Shown one piece after another: positions 22,286-29,798 of a DNA stretch of 40,113 nt; position 1 is the first letter of the stretch; each line of letters starts with the position of its first letter. Origin of the DNA: an uncultured Alistipes sp. (lineage in GTDB: Bacteria; Bacteroidota; Bacteroidia; Bacteroidales; Rikenellaceae). The stretch spans positions 1 through 40,113 of the forward strand of contig CAAGBI010000011.1 of assembly GCA_900768015.1 (NCBI GenBank), in the 5' to 3' direction. The notes under the pieces are model-generated. The model ran no database searches, was not told the DNA's origin, and saw only the letters and a program-made list of their open reading frames with translations. A program made the position numbers and the translations under genes.

Positions 22286-23587
22286 TTACAACCAGTCGTT
22301 GGCATTAACAGTGCTCTTTGGCGCATTGGGCACATTCTCGAAATAGGTGAAGCCTGTCAACTCTTCGAGCTCCTCAATCGAGATTATATCCTTCGCCTGA
22401 GGCTTGTGACCCTTGTCCTGCTCGTGGCAGATAACAAAGGCTGCACACTGCAACTCCGATGCCGAGCAATCCTTGACACTCTTACCCGAGCTACCACTCT
22501 TTGTGCGTAGCAGCGCATAGTAGAACATCGTTGGGCGCGACACATCCGAGCGACCACCAAACGAGATCTTCTTAGGCTCTCCCGTGTTACCATAAGCATC
22601 TGTGTATCTATCGAAGTAGCAGCCGATTACGGTGTAGAGCGTATCGGCACACACCAAGTCGTCGATATGGTCTTCGAGGTTGTTCCACGCGCCACCACCC
22701 GTATTAAATGTATCGGAGTACTGGGGCGCGATATTCGAGAAGTAGAAGACCTGCTTATTGGTCTCCGTAGACGAGGTACGCTCTGCCGAGCCGAGCATAT
22801 GACCATTGTTACAGCCGCTGTCGGCATCCTTGCGCACATACTGTATATCTGCAGGGATATAGGGGTCCTGCGTGTAAGCATTTGTACGATTTGCCTCGCC
22901 GCTATACATCGCGTGGCGGGGTGCTGCCACCCACACGGGGCAGTGGTGCTCCGACGAGAAGCATACGGAGTAGTTACGCGCCTTGGCATTGCGCTGGGCA
23001 TTCTGCTCCGTGCCACCGCAAATGTGGTGCGCGTAGTAGTATGTCGAGTTGTTGTCGTCGCGACCATCGCGGTTTGCATCTACCTCAACGGGCAACTCAA
23101 ACCATTCCGCACGATAGGTAGAACCCACCGTAGGCTCGGGCTCAGGCTCTGGCGTTGGGTCGGGCTCAGGCTCTGGCGTTGGGTCTGGGTCGGGATCTGG
23201 CGTTGGGTCTGGCTCGGGTTCGGGGTCAGGTTCCTCATTGACACTCAGCGTTTTGAACGCACCGCCCTCGAGCAACCAGCTGTCGCCATTAGCATAGACG
23301 ATAATGCTATACTCGTACGCCGTAGCGGGCTTCAAATCCTCAACCTCGAGCTCAATCATACGGCCGATATTCGAGGGGTAAATCTCATCCTTGCCATTGG
23401 TGCTGAGCACAAAGCCCATGCGGTCGATAGCGCCATAATTCGAGGCGTAGACCGTTGCGCTAAGCGTAGCCGATGTCTCGGTCACACCCTCCACGCCGTG
23501 CTCAATAACACGGCAACTGAATGAGGCCTCCTTCTCGCAAGCGACAGCGACAAAAAGGAGTGCCACGATGTAGAATAATCTCTTCAT
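22286..23587 (-). CDS. DNA/RNA non-specific endonuclease lipoprotein
   Basis: 433 residues. Lipobox VAVAC gives a lipidated Cys17. An immunoglobulin/FnIII-like domain follows (about 25-115, ETSATLSATV and TAYEYSIIVYA), then a Pro/Asp/Glu repeat linker (about 119-152), then a NUC1-type beta-beta-alpha nuclease. The usual DRGH catalytic motif reads NNGH here (general base His263), while the metal-binding Asn region SNIAPQ (Asn285) and WNNLE (about 301-305) are kept. It probably degrades extracellular or periplasmic nucleic acid at the cell surface. Loss of the DRGH Asp and Arg could lower activity or alter specificity. Confidence 0.85.
   Translation of the reverse strand: MKRLFYIVALLFVAVACEKEASFSCRVIEHGVEGVTETSATLSATVYASNYGAIDRMGFVLSTNGKDEIYPSNIGRMIELEVEDLKPATAYEYSIIVYANGDSWLLEGGAFKTLSVNEEPDPEPEPDPTPDPDPDPTPEPEPDPTPEPEPEPTVGSTYRAEWFELPVEVDANRDGRDDNNSTYYYAHHICGGTEQNAQRNAKARNYSVCFSSEHHCPVWVAAPRHAMYSGEANRTNAYTQDPYIPADIQYVRKDADSGCNNGHMLGSAERTSSTETNKQVFYFSNIAPQYSDTFNTGGGAWNNLEDHIDDLVCADTLYTVIGCYFDRYTDAYGNTGEPKKISFGGRSDVSRPTMFYYALLRTKSGSSGKSVKDCSASELQCAAFVICHEQDKGHKPQAKDIISIEELEELTGFTYFENVPNAPKSTVNANDWL
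23132..23235 (-). repeat. Pro-Asp/Glu linker repeat in the nuclease gene
   Basis: A roughly 24-bp unit encoding PEPEPDPT recurs with variation across about 100 bp. It is in frame and likely variable in copy number between strains. Confidence 0.75.
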
Positions 23588-23598
23588 AAGTCGATGAC

Positions 23599-24051
23599 CT
23601 ATTCTCTATTTTTTGAATCTATCCAGATGGTCACAGGGCCATCGTTCGTAAGTTCTATCTTCATATCCGCGCCGAAGCTTCCCGTAGCCACCCTGCGACC
23701 GAGTGCCGCCTCAACCTTTGCGACAAACTCCTCGTATAGGGGCTTCGATATGGCCTCGGGTGCCGCCTTAATCCACGAGGGGCGGTTACCCTTCTTGGTC
23801 ATGGCGTGGAGCGTGAACTGGCTGACAATCATAACCTCGCCCTCGACATCCTGCACCGAGCAGTTCATAACGCCCTCCGCATCGTCGAAGATGCGCAACT
23901 GCACGAGCTTCTTCGTGAGCCACTCCAAATCCTCCGCAGTCTCATCGTGGCCCACGCCGACAAGGACCACTAAGCCCTTACCTATCTCGCTAAATACCGC
24001 GCCATCAATATGGCAACGCGCCTCCGTGACGCGCTGTATAAGCAGCCTCAT
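23599..24051 (-). CDS. dtd: D-aminoacyl-tRNA deacylase
   Basis: 150-residue dimeric enzyme that hydrolyses D-aminoacyl-tRNAs (and Gly-tRNA(Ala)), using the tRNA itself in catalysis. The SQFTLHA motif (about residues 78-84) and C-terminal NDGPVT motif (about 136-141), the cross-subunit Gly-cisPro element, are both present. Length is exact for the family. It lies 3 nt after the pseudouridine synthase gene and 11 nt before the nuclease gene. Confidence 0.96.
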   Translation of the reverse strand: MRLLIQRVTEARCHIDGAVFSEIGKGLVVLVGVGHDETAEDLEWLTKKLVQLRIFDDAEGVMNCSVQDVEGEVMIVSQFTLHAMTKKGNRPSWIKAAPEAISKPLYEEFVAKVEAALGRRVATGSFGADMKIELTNDGPVTIWIDSKNRE

Positions 24052-24054
24052 TGG

Positions 24055-24753
24055 TTAATTCTCCGATTGTGCGCACTCGAAAAAGTCCCAAAGGCCATCA
24101 CCCTTGGGTGTGGGTGCTGTAACCGAGATGGGCTTGCCACCTACGGGGTGCAAGAACTCCACGCGGCGCGAGTGCAACGATATACCGCCATCCTTGTTCG
24201 AGCGCTTTGCGCCATATTTGAGGTCGCCCTTGATTGAGCAACCGATAGCCGAGAGCTGTGCACGAATCTGGTGGTGGCGACCCGTCTTGAGGTCCACCTC
24301 AACGAGGGTGTAGTTTGTCGAGGCACCCAACACGCGGTAGTCCAACAACGCCTCCTTGGCATCGCCCTTAGGCTTCTGGTAGGCGTGCGAGCGGTTTGTC
24401 TTTGCGTTGCGCGCAATCCAGTGGCGCAATGAGCCCTCCTCCTCTGCGGGGCGCTCCTCGGTGATTGCCCAGTAGGTTTTTTTGACCTGCTTGTTGCGAA
24501 TCATCTCGTTGAGACGCGCCAAGGCCTTCGATGTCTTAGCAAATATCACAGCGCCACTCACAGGGCGGTCGATGCGGTGTGCTACGCCAAGGAATACTGC
24601 GCCGGGCTTATGGTCGCGAATCTTAATCATCGCCTTAATCTGATCCTCGATAGCCTCCGTGCCGTCGGGATCGCTCTGCACCAAGTCGCCAACATGCTTA
24701 TTGACGATAATCAGGTGGTTGTCTTCGTAAAGTATATCTTTGATAGTGAACAT
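24055..24753 (-). CDS. RluA-family pseudouridine synthase
   Basis: 232-residue pseudouridine synthase without an S4 domain. The catalytic motif is HRIDRPVSGAVIF (about residues 59-71), where the Asp is the nucleophile. LKTGRHHQIRAQLS is the second conserved block. It probably modifies 23S rRNA or a tRNA; the RluA family is too diverse to name the target. Cotranscribed with cdd upstream and dtd downstream. Confidence 0.9.
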   Translation of the reverse strand: MFTIKDILYEDNHLIIVNKHVGDLVQSDPDGTEAIEDQIKAMIKIRDHKPGAVFLGVAHRIDRPVSGAVIFAKTSKALARLNEMIRNKQVKKTYWAITEERPAEEEGSLRHWIARNAKTNRSHAYQKPKGDAKEALLDYRVLGASTNYTLVEVDLKTGRHHQIRAQLSAIGCSIKGDLKYGAKRSNKDGGISLHSRRVEFLHPVGGKPISVTAPTPKGDGLWDFFECAQSEN

Positions 24754-24768
24754 ATTTCGATAATTGCG

Positions 24769-25224
24769 TTACAACTTGAATGTAAAGGGTAATAGCTTCT
24801 CGGCGCTATCTACGACCGTAGCCGTGCCCGCTCCCGACATGATAACTCGTATGGGGGATTTTTGCCTGCGCTCCACATCGACAATCACCTGGCGACACTG
24901 GCCGCAAGGGTAGCACTCCCTCTCCGAAGGCACCGAGGCGATGGCCAACGCCTCAATGGGGTCGTTAGCGTAGTTTGCCTCGACATAGAAGAGCAACGAG
25001 CGCTCAGCACACAAACCTGCGGGGTACACCTCGCTCTCGAAGTTCGAGGCGTGGAGCGTGCGGCCACTCTTAAGGCGCACAGCAGCTCCCACATGGAAGT
25101 TTGAGTAGGGGGCATTAGCCATCTTTGTCGCCTCCTCGGCCTCGGTAACAAGGCTGCGGTCGAGCTCCTCAAGCTCGGCAATTGAGGCATAGTGCTCATA
25201 GCTTATGTCAAGGGTCTTTTTCAT
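24769..25224 (-). CDS. cdd: Cytidine deaminase
   Basis: 151-residue zinc enzyme that deaminates cytidine and deoxycytidine in pyrimidine salvage. Zinc and proton-shuttle motifs: CAERSLLF (Cys and Glu, about residues 72-79) and PCGQCRQ (about 106-112). It begins the operon, with its own promoter; the short homotetrameric form. Confidence 0.93.
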   Translation of the reverse strand: MKKTLDISYEHYASIAELEELDRSLVTEAEEATKMANAPYSNFHVGAAVRLKSGRTLHASNFESEVYPAGLCAERSLLFYVEANYANDPIEALAIASVPSERECYPCGQCRQVIVDVERRQKSPIRVIMSGAGTATVVDSAEKLLPFTFKL

Positions 25225-25253
25225 AATAGCTATAATAATATATTATTCAGTCG

Positions 25254-25262
25254 GCAAAGATA
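25254..25262 (-). promoter_or_regulatory. -7 box of the cdd operon
   Basis: The minus strand reads TATCTTTGC, 29 nt before the cdd ATG. Confidence 0.7.
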
Positions 25263-25300
25263 GGCAATATTTATGAAATTAAAAAGCATATAAGCATATG

Positions 25301-25333
25301 TTTGGAATTATAAAAAATTTTTATTATCTTTGC
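25301..25333 (+). promoter_or_regulatory. metY-metX-hom promoter
   Basis: TTTG (25301-25304), 20 nt, then TATCTTTGC (25325-25333), a perfect consensus. The start site should be near 25339, making a leader of about 225 nt before metY, far longer than for other genes in the window. Confidence 0.87.
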
Positions 25334-25351
25334 AAAACGAAGATTTAAGCT

Positions 25352-25438
25352 ATGCGTAGATGCTGTAACATACGAATTATGATTGTTGAGGCTATGATGC
25401 ACGCCTCGATGCACAGCTCTATGCGAATGTGCCGTTAG
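25352..25438 (+). CDS. Met-rich leader peptide (candidate attenuator peptide)
   Basis: A 28-codon ORF begins about 13 nt after the predicted transcription start and ends at TAG. Met occupies positions 1, 10, 15, 16, 20, 24 and 26, and Cys positions 4, 5 and 27; 7 of 28 residues are Met. It lies immediately upstream of the methionine biosynthesis operon. This is the classic position and composition bias of a ribosome-stalling leader peptide, with Met as the sensed amino acid. Its stop codon falls in a GTGCC/GGCAC hairpin (25429-25442). There is no homology evidence; the call rests on position, composition and the downstream pairing segments. Confidence 0.55.
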   Translation: MRRCCNIRIMIVEAMMHASMHSSMRMCR

Positions 25439-25531
25439 GCACTACTATATCATCGTATGACCACGGTCGTACACCTCCCCAACCACACAACCACTGTAGA
25501 CGATGATGCTTCTCGAAAGGCCTCATCATAG
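25392..25531 (+). promoter_or_regulatory. Competing RNA pairing segments of the met leader
   Basis: Four complementary segments are seen. Segment 1 is CTATGATG (25392-25399, inside the tandem Met codons of the leader ORF). Segment 2 is ATCATCGT (25449-25456). Segment 3 is ACGATGAT (25500-25507). Segment 4 is CATCATAG (25524-25531). Pairing 2:3 (8 bp), 3:4 (6-7 bp) and 1:4 (8 bp) are mutually exclusive. A separate hairpin, GTATGACC/GGTCGTAC, is at 25455-25472. No U tract follows segment 4, so any control may be translational or Rho-dependent. Confidence 0.5.
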
Positions 25532-25565
25532 ATTGATTATGAACCTACTTTAAGACTATATAGCT

Positions 25566-26849
25566 ATGAGCGACAGAAAGTTACATTTCGAAACTATACA
25601 GATACACGGAGGATATAAGGTGGATGAGTCGTTGGCACGCGGCATCGCCATACACCCCACTGCTGCATACCACTTCTCATCGTGCGACTATGCCGCTAAC
25701 CTCTTCACACTCAGCGAGCCAGGATATATCTACACCCGCCTGCACAACCCCACAACCGCAGCCTACGAGGAGCGCATCGCAGCCCTCTATGGTGGCGTGG
25801 GCGCTTTGGCTACGGCTTCGGGCATGTCGGCAATTCTGCTTACCGTAACTGCCCTTGCCAAGGCTGGCGAGAACATCGTGGCATCGCCCTACCTCTATGG
25901 TGGCACACACAACCAGTTCGTCATCTCGCTGCGCAATGTGGGCATCGAGTGTCGTCTGGCTAAGAGCGACTCGGCAGAGGATATTGCCGCGCTCATCGAC
26001 GAGAACACACGCGCGGTGTTTGCCGAGTCTATGGGTAACCCCACCTGTCGCGTCATCGACATCGAGGCACTCGCCGCAGTAGCACACAAGAACAATATTC
26101 CGCTTATTGTCGACAACACCTTTGGTGCGGGCGGCTACTTGTGTAACCCCTTCGAGTGGGGCGCCGACATCATCACCGACTCGGCTACAAAGTGGATTAA
26201 TGGCCACGGCACAGCCATGGGTGGCATCATCGTAGATAGCGGTAAGTTCGACTGGCGCGCTTCGGGTAAGTTCCCACAGATTGATGGCCCATCGGAGGGC
26301 TACCACGGCCTCAACCTATGCGAGGCATTTGGCAATCAGGCATTTATCGTGAAGTGCCGCGTGGATGGCATGCGCGACTTCGGCTGTTGCCCCTCACCCT
26401 TCGATGCCTACCTCATGTTGCTCGGCTTGGAGACCTTGTCGTTGCGCGTGAAGCACGAGGTGGAGTCTACATATCGCTTGGCGGAGTACTGCCGCAACCA
26501 CCCCAAGGTTAAGAGCGTGAGCTTCGTAGGCTTCGAGGAGCACCCCAGCCATGCACTTGCAAAGAAGTATTTCCGTCATGGTGCATCGGCCGTAATGACC
26601 ATCGAGCTTCAGGGCGACTTAGACTCTACCGTAAAGTTTGTCGAGAGCCTCAAACTTTCGGGCAACATGACCATGATTGGCGACTCTATAACCGTCGTTA
26701 CCCACCCCGCCTCAACAACACACAAACAGCTCTCGGACGAGGCTAAGCGCGCTGCGGGCATCACCCCCACACTGCTCCGCATATCTCTCGGCTTGGAGAA
26801 TGTCGAGGACATAATCGCCGACTACGAGGAGGCACTATCAAAGATTTAG
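25566..26849 (+). CDS. metY: O-acetylhomoserine sulfhydrylase / aminocarboxypropyltransferase
   Basis: 427-residue PLP enzyme of the Cys/Met metabolism family that makes homocysteine from O-acetylhomoserine and sulfide. PLP-lysine is Lys209 in DSATKWINGHG, with Asp183 in the VDNTFGAG motif. The length and the GHGT sequence after the lysine point to MetY rather than cystathionine synthase or lyase. It is followed by metX after 3 nt, so substrate and enzyme are coexpressed. Expression is probably controlled by the Met-rich leader upstream. Confidence 0.95.
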   Translation: MSDRKLHFETIQIHGGYKVDESLARGIAIHPTAAYHFSSCDYAANLFTLSEPGYIYTRLHNPTTAAYEERIAALYGGVGALATASGMSAILLTVTALAKAGENIVASPYLYGGTHNQFVISLRNVGIECRLAKSDSAEDIAALIDENTRAVFAESMGNPTCRVIDIEALAAVAHKNNIPLIVDNTFGAGGYLCNPFEWGADIITDSATKWINGHGTAMGGIIVDSGKFDWRASGKFPQIDGPSEGYHGLNLCEAFGNQAFIVKCRVDGMRDFGCCPSPFDAYLMLLGLETLSLRVKHEVESTYRLAEYCRNHPKVKSVSFVGFEEHPSHALAKKYFRHGASAVMTIELQGDLDSTVKFVESLKLSGNMTMIGDSITVVTHPASTTHKQLSDEAKRAAGITPTLLRISLGLENVEDIIADYEEALSKI

Positions 26850-26852
26850 GCT

Positions 26853-27866
26853 ATGGCTGAGGTATATCATCATAGCGAGGCGATAACGCTGGAGTCGGGC
26901 GCGGTGCTCCCCGCGGTGGACATCACCTACGACACCTTCGGCACGCTAAACGCGGCAAAGGATAATGTCATCTGGGTATGTCATGCCCTCACGGCGAACT
27001 CCGATGTTGCCGACTGGTGGCCTCATACCGTGGAGGAGGGTCGCTTCCTCGACCCCACGCGCTACTTTATCGTATGCGCCAACTTCCTCGGCTCGCACTA
27101 CGGCACGACATCACCCCTCTCGGTTAACCCCGCAACGGGCGAGAAGTACTACTACGACTTTCCGCAGATTACCGTTCGCGACATGGTCAAGTGCCATCAG
27201 CTCCTGGCCAAGCACCTCGGCATTGAGCGCGTAAAGCTCCTCATAGGCAGCTCGATTGGCGGCTTCCAGTGCATGGAGTGGGCAATCGCGGAGCCCCAAT
27301 TTATGGAGTCCGTTGCGCTCATCGCAACTACCACATGCACAGAGCCTTGGGCTGCGGCATTCAACGAGTCACAGCGCATGGCGATACGCACCGACAGGAC
27401 ATGGGGTGAGCGACGCGACGACGCGGGCATCGACGGCATGGCCGTGGCACGCTCCATAGCCCTCATAAGCTATCGCGGAGGCGCGGCATACAACGCCACA
27501 CAGCAAGACGAAAACCCCGCCGAGGCGAGCTTCACACGCCGTGCACACAGCTACCAGCAGTATCAGGGCGAGAAGCTGCGCCGCAGGTTTAACGCCATGT
27601 CGTACTACCGCCTGAGTGAGGCAGTCGACTCGCACAACATAGCACGCGGCAGAGGCTCCATAGCCGAGGCACTCGCAAAAATCGAGGCGCGCGCACTTGT
27701 GGTGGCAATCAGCTCCGATATACTCTTTCCGCCCGAGGCGCACACGCCCATGAGGGAGCATATCCGCGATGTGGAGTACCACCTCATAGAGTCGGAGTTC
27801 GGCCACGACGGCTTCCTCGTTGAACACGAAAAACTAAACACGATTATACAGAATTTTATTAGATAA
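26853..27866 (+). CDS. metX: Homoserine O-acetyltransferase MetX
   Basis: 337-residue alpha/beta hydrolase that acylates homoserine. The nucleophile elbow GSSIGG (Ser134) replaces the usual GGSMGG. Asp289 (SSDILFPP) and His318 (GHDGF) complete the triad. The product fits the substrate of the preceding MetY. Acetyl rather than succinyl donor is inferred from this pairing; MetX enzymes can use either. Confidence 0.93.
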   Translation: MAEVYHHSEAITLESGAVLPAVDITYDTFGTLNAAKDNVIWVCHALTANSDVADWWPHTVEEGRFLDPTRYFIVCANFLGSHYGTTSPLSVNPATGEKYYYDFPQITVRDMVKCHQLLAKHLGIERVKLLIGSSIGGFQCMEWAIAEPQFMESVALIATTTCTEPWAAAFNESQRMAIRTDRTWGERRDDAGIDGMAVARSIALISYRGGAAYNATQQDENPAEASFTRRAHSYQQYQGEKLRRRFNAMSYYRLSEAVDSHNIARGRGSIAEALAKIEARALVVAISSDILFPPEAHTPMREHIRDVEYHLIESEFGHDGFLVEHEKLNTIIQNFIR

Positions 27867-27887
27867 CACCTTAAAATAGTGAGTATT

Positions 27888-29072
27888 ATGAAACAGCTTA
27901 ATATAGGTCTCTTCGGTTTTGGTAATGTTGGACATGGCCTCTACGATGTGCTTAAGCGCATCAACTCAAAAAATGTTAGCATCGTACGCGCCTGTGTGCG
28001 TGACACCAGCAAGGAGCGTGGCGATGTAGATGTGGAGTTTACATCGAACCCCGACGACATCTTCAACGACCGCTCAATCAACCTCATCGTCGAGGTTATC
28101 GACGACGCAGAGGCGGCATACAACATCGTGAAGCGCGCGCTTAAGATGCGCATACCCGTAGTTTCGGGCAATAAGAAGATGCTCGGCCACCACCTACCCG
28201 AGCTTATCGACCTCCAGGAGCAGTACAACACAGCGTTACTCTACGACGCTTCGGCATGTGGCTCTATCCCCGTTATCCGCAACCTCGAGGAGTACTACGA
28301 CAACGACCTCCTCTTCTCGGTTAAGGGCATCCTCAACGGCTCGTCAAACTTCATCCTCTCGAAGATTTTCAACGAGAAGATGGGATATAAGGAGGCGTTG
28401 AAGCTCGCTCAGGACCTCGGCTTCGCGGAGAGCAACCCCACACTCGATATCGACGGCTGGGATTCGTTGTATAAGCTCATCATCATCACTATGCACGCAT
28501 TTGGTGTATATGTCGCACCCGAGGAGATTCTCACATACGGCATCTCAACGATGAACGACGCCGACATACGCTTTGCTCACGAGAAGGAGCGCCGCATAAA
28601 GCTCGTGGCTCATGTCGAGAAGGTCGAGGATAAGCTCATCATGTGCGTATTACCACAGCTCATCTCGCGCAATAAGTATATCTACAGCGTTGAGGATGAG
28701 TTCAATGGCGTGGTTATCAAGGGCTTGTTCTACGACAAGCAGTTTATGTTCGGTCGTGGTGCAGGTGGTCACCCCACAGGTTCAGCCGTGTTGAGCGACA
28801 TCACCGCTTGCGGCTACAACTACCGCTACGAGTATAAGAAGCGCAACGACTCGGTATTGCCACACTACTCGTGCGACCACACCTTCCGCATCTACTTCCG
28901 CTATAAGACCGAGGAGCAGCGCAACCTGCTTAGCTTCTCTCATATTCGCGAGCAGTACACCTCGGAGGAGTACAACTACATCATCGGTGATGTGAACATC
29001 GCAGACATCAAGGCACACCAGGAGGAGTTGCGCGTGGCGAACTGCTTCGTGGCAGCCTACCCCCTCGACTAA
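27888..29072 (+). CDS. hom: Homoserine dehydrogenase
   Basis: 394-residue monofunctional enzyme that reduces aspartate semialdehyde to homoserine, the substrate of MetX. The NAD(P) fold starts with GLFGFGNVGHGL (residues about 7-18). The catalytic region includes SGNKK and KGILNGSSNFIL, then DIDGWDSLYKL. No aspartokinase is fused and no clear ACT domain is seen, though the last 65 residues may be regulatory. A GTG at 27879 precedes the ATG at 27888; the ATG is preferred. It is the third gene of the met operon, 21 nt after metX, so homoserine supply is tied to methionine rather than threonine control here. Confidence 0.94.
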   Translation: MKQLNIGLFGFGNVGHGLYDVLKRINSKNVSIVRACVRDTSKERGDVDVEFTSNPDDIFNDRSINLIVEVIDDAEAAYNIVKRALKMRIPVVSGNKKMLGHHLPELIDLQEQYNTALLYDASACGSIPVIRNLEEYYDNDLLFSVKGILNGSSNFILSKIFNEKMGYKEALKLAQDLGFAESNPTLDIDGWDSLYKLIIITMHAFGVYVAPEEILTYGISTMNDADIRFAHEKERRIKLVAHVEKVEDKLIMCVLPQLISRNKYIYSVEDEFNGVVIKGLFYDKQFMFGRGAGGHPTGSAVLSDITACGYNYRYEYKKRNDSVLPHYSCDHTFRIYFRYKTEEQRNLLSFSHIREQYTSEEYNYIIGDVNIADIKAHQEELRVANCFVAAYPLD

Positions 29073-29092
29073 GGTGTTGAGTATAAACGAAT

Positions 29093-29124
29093 AAAGGGAT
29101 TGCGCTTTTGGCACAATCCCTTTT
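29093..29124. terminator. Terminator after hom
   Basis: AAAGGGATTG and CAATCCCTTT arms (with inner GC pairs) and T4. It also lies at the 3' end of the convergent methyltransferase gene. Confidence 0.85.
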
Positions 29125-29141
29125 CCGTTTGTATGGTTTGA

Positions 29142-29669
29142 TTACCTTAACTGGCGGAACATCTCCCACATTAGCACGCCTGCCGAAACAGATACATTTA
29201 GCGAGTGCTTGATGCCCACCTGGGGTATCTCGATTGCACCATCTACGATATCGGCGATGGCCTGGTCGACGCCATCCACCTCGTTGCCAAAGATAAGTGC
29301 ATATTTCGCACCCTCCTCCACACGGAAGTCGTTGAGCATTGTCGAGCCCTCAATCTGCTCTATGGCGATGATGCGGTAGCCCTCTGCGCGCAGCTGCTCC
29401 ACGCACTCCAATGTTGTATTATGGTAGCTCCATGCCACGCTCTGCTCCGAGCCGAGCGCCGTCTTGTGTATCTCGCGATTAGGGGGTGTGCAACTAATTC
29501 CGCATAGCGCAACGCGCTCAATACCAAAGGCATCGGCGGTGCGGAAGAATGAACCTACATTCTGTGCTGAGCGCACATTGTCAAGTACCACAACCACGGG
29601 TAGTTTCTCCACCGAGGCATACTCCTCGATTGTGGGGCGGCCAAGCTCCTCGTTAAGCAATTTTCGCAT
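29142..29669 (-). CDS. TrmH/SpoU-family RNA methyltransferase
   Basis: 175-residue SAM-dependent methyltransferase with a trefoil knot. Motif 1 is DNVRSAQNVGSFFRTADAFG (about residues 33-52), motif 2 IFGNEVDGVDQ, motif 3 IPQVGIKHSLNVSVSAGVLMWE. These bind SAM and RNA and usually 2'-O-methylate tRNA or rRNA; the target is not evident. A TTG at 29678 would add three residues; the ATG at 29669 is preferred. Single-gene transcript. Confidence 0.92.
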   Translation of the reverse strand: MRKLLNEELGRPTIEEYASVEKLPVVVVLDNVRSAQNVGSFFRTADAFGIERVALCGISCTPPNREIHKTALGSEQSVAWSYHNTTLECVEQLRAEGYRIIAIEQIEGSTMLNDFRVEEGAKYALIFGNEVDGVDQAIADIVDGAIEIPQVGIKHSLNVSVSAGVLMWEMFRQLR

Positions 29670-29733
29670 ATATCTCAAGTTTTGTTTTATCGGTTGATAG
29701 ATATATTTTTAAGTAATTTTAATTATTACGCCA

Positions 29734-29741
29734 CAAAAGTA
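29734..29741 (-). promoter_or_regulatory. -7 box of the methyltransferase gene
   Basis: The minus strand reads TACTTTTG; leader of about 58 nt. Confidence 0.55.
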
Positions 29742-29763
29742 ATAAAATATAAAATATTTTTGG

Positions 29764-29772
29764 TAAATTTGC
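29764..29772 (+). promoter_or_regulatory. -7 box of the G-tract barrel gene
   Basis: TAAATTTGC; start site expected near 29779. This excludes the long upstream frame (29682) and places translation at the ATG at 29799. Confidence 0.7.
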
Positions 29773-29798
29773 ACCAAATGTTTTCTATTAGGCAACCG

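Noticed and set aside
23132..23235. Repeat array considered as CRISPR
   Set aside because: The units are contiguous, vary, lie in frame inside a coding sequence and have no unique spacers; they encode a Pro-Asp/Glu linker.
25339..25565. SAM riboswitch upstream of metY
   Set aside because: I could not find a SAM-I, SAM-II or SAM/SAH core; the visible structure is simple paired segments around a Met-rich ORF, so an attenuator fits better.
29682..29798. N-terminal extension of the G-tract barrel protein
   Set aside because: It lies upstream of the TAAATTTGC promoter box and would precede the signal peptide; the ATG at 29799 gives a clean signal sequence.
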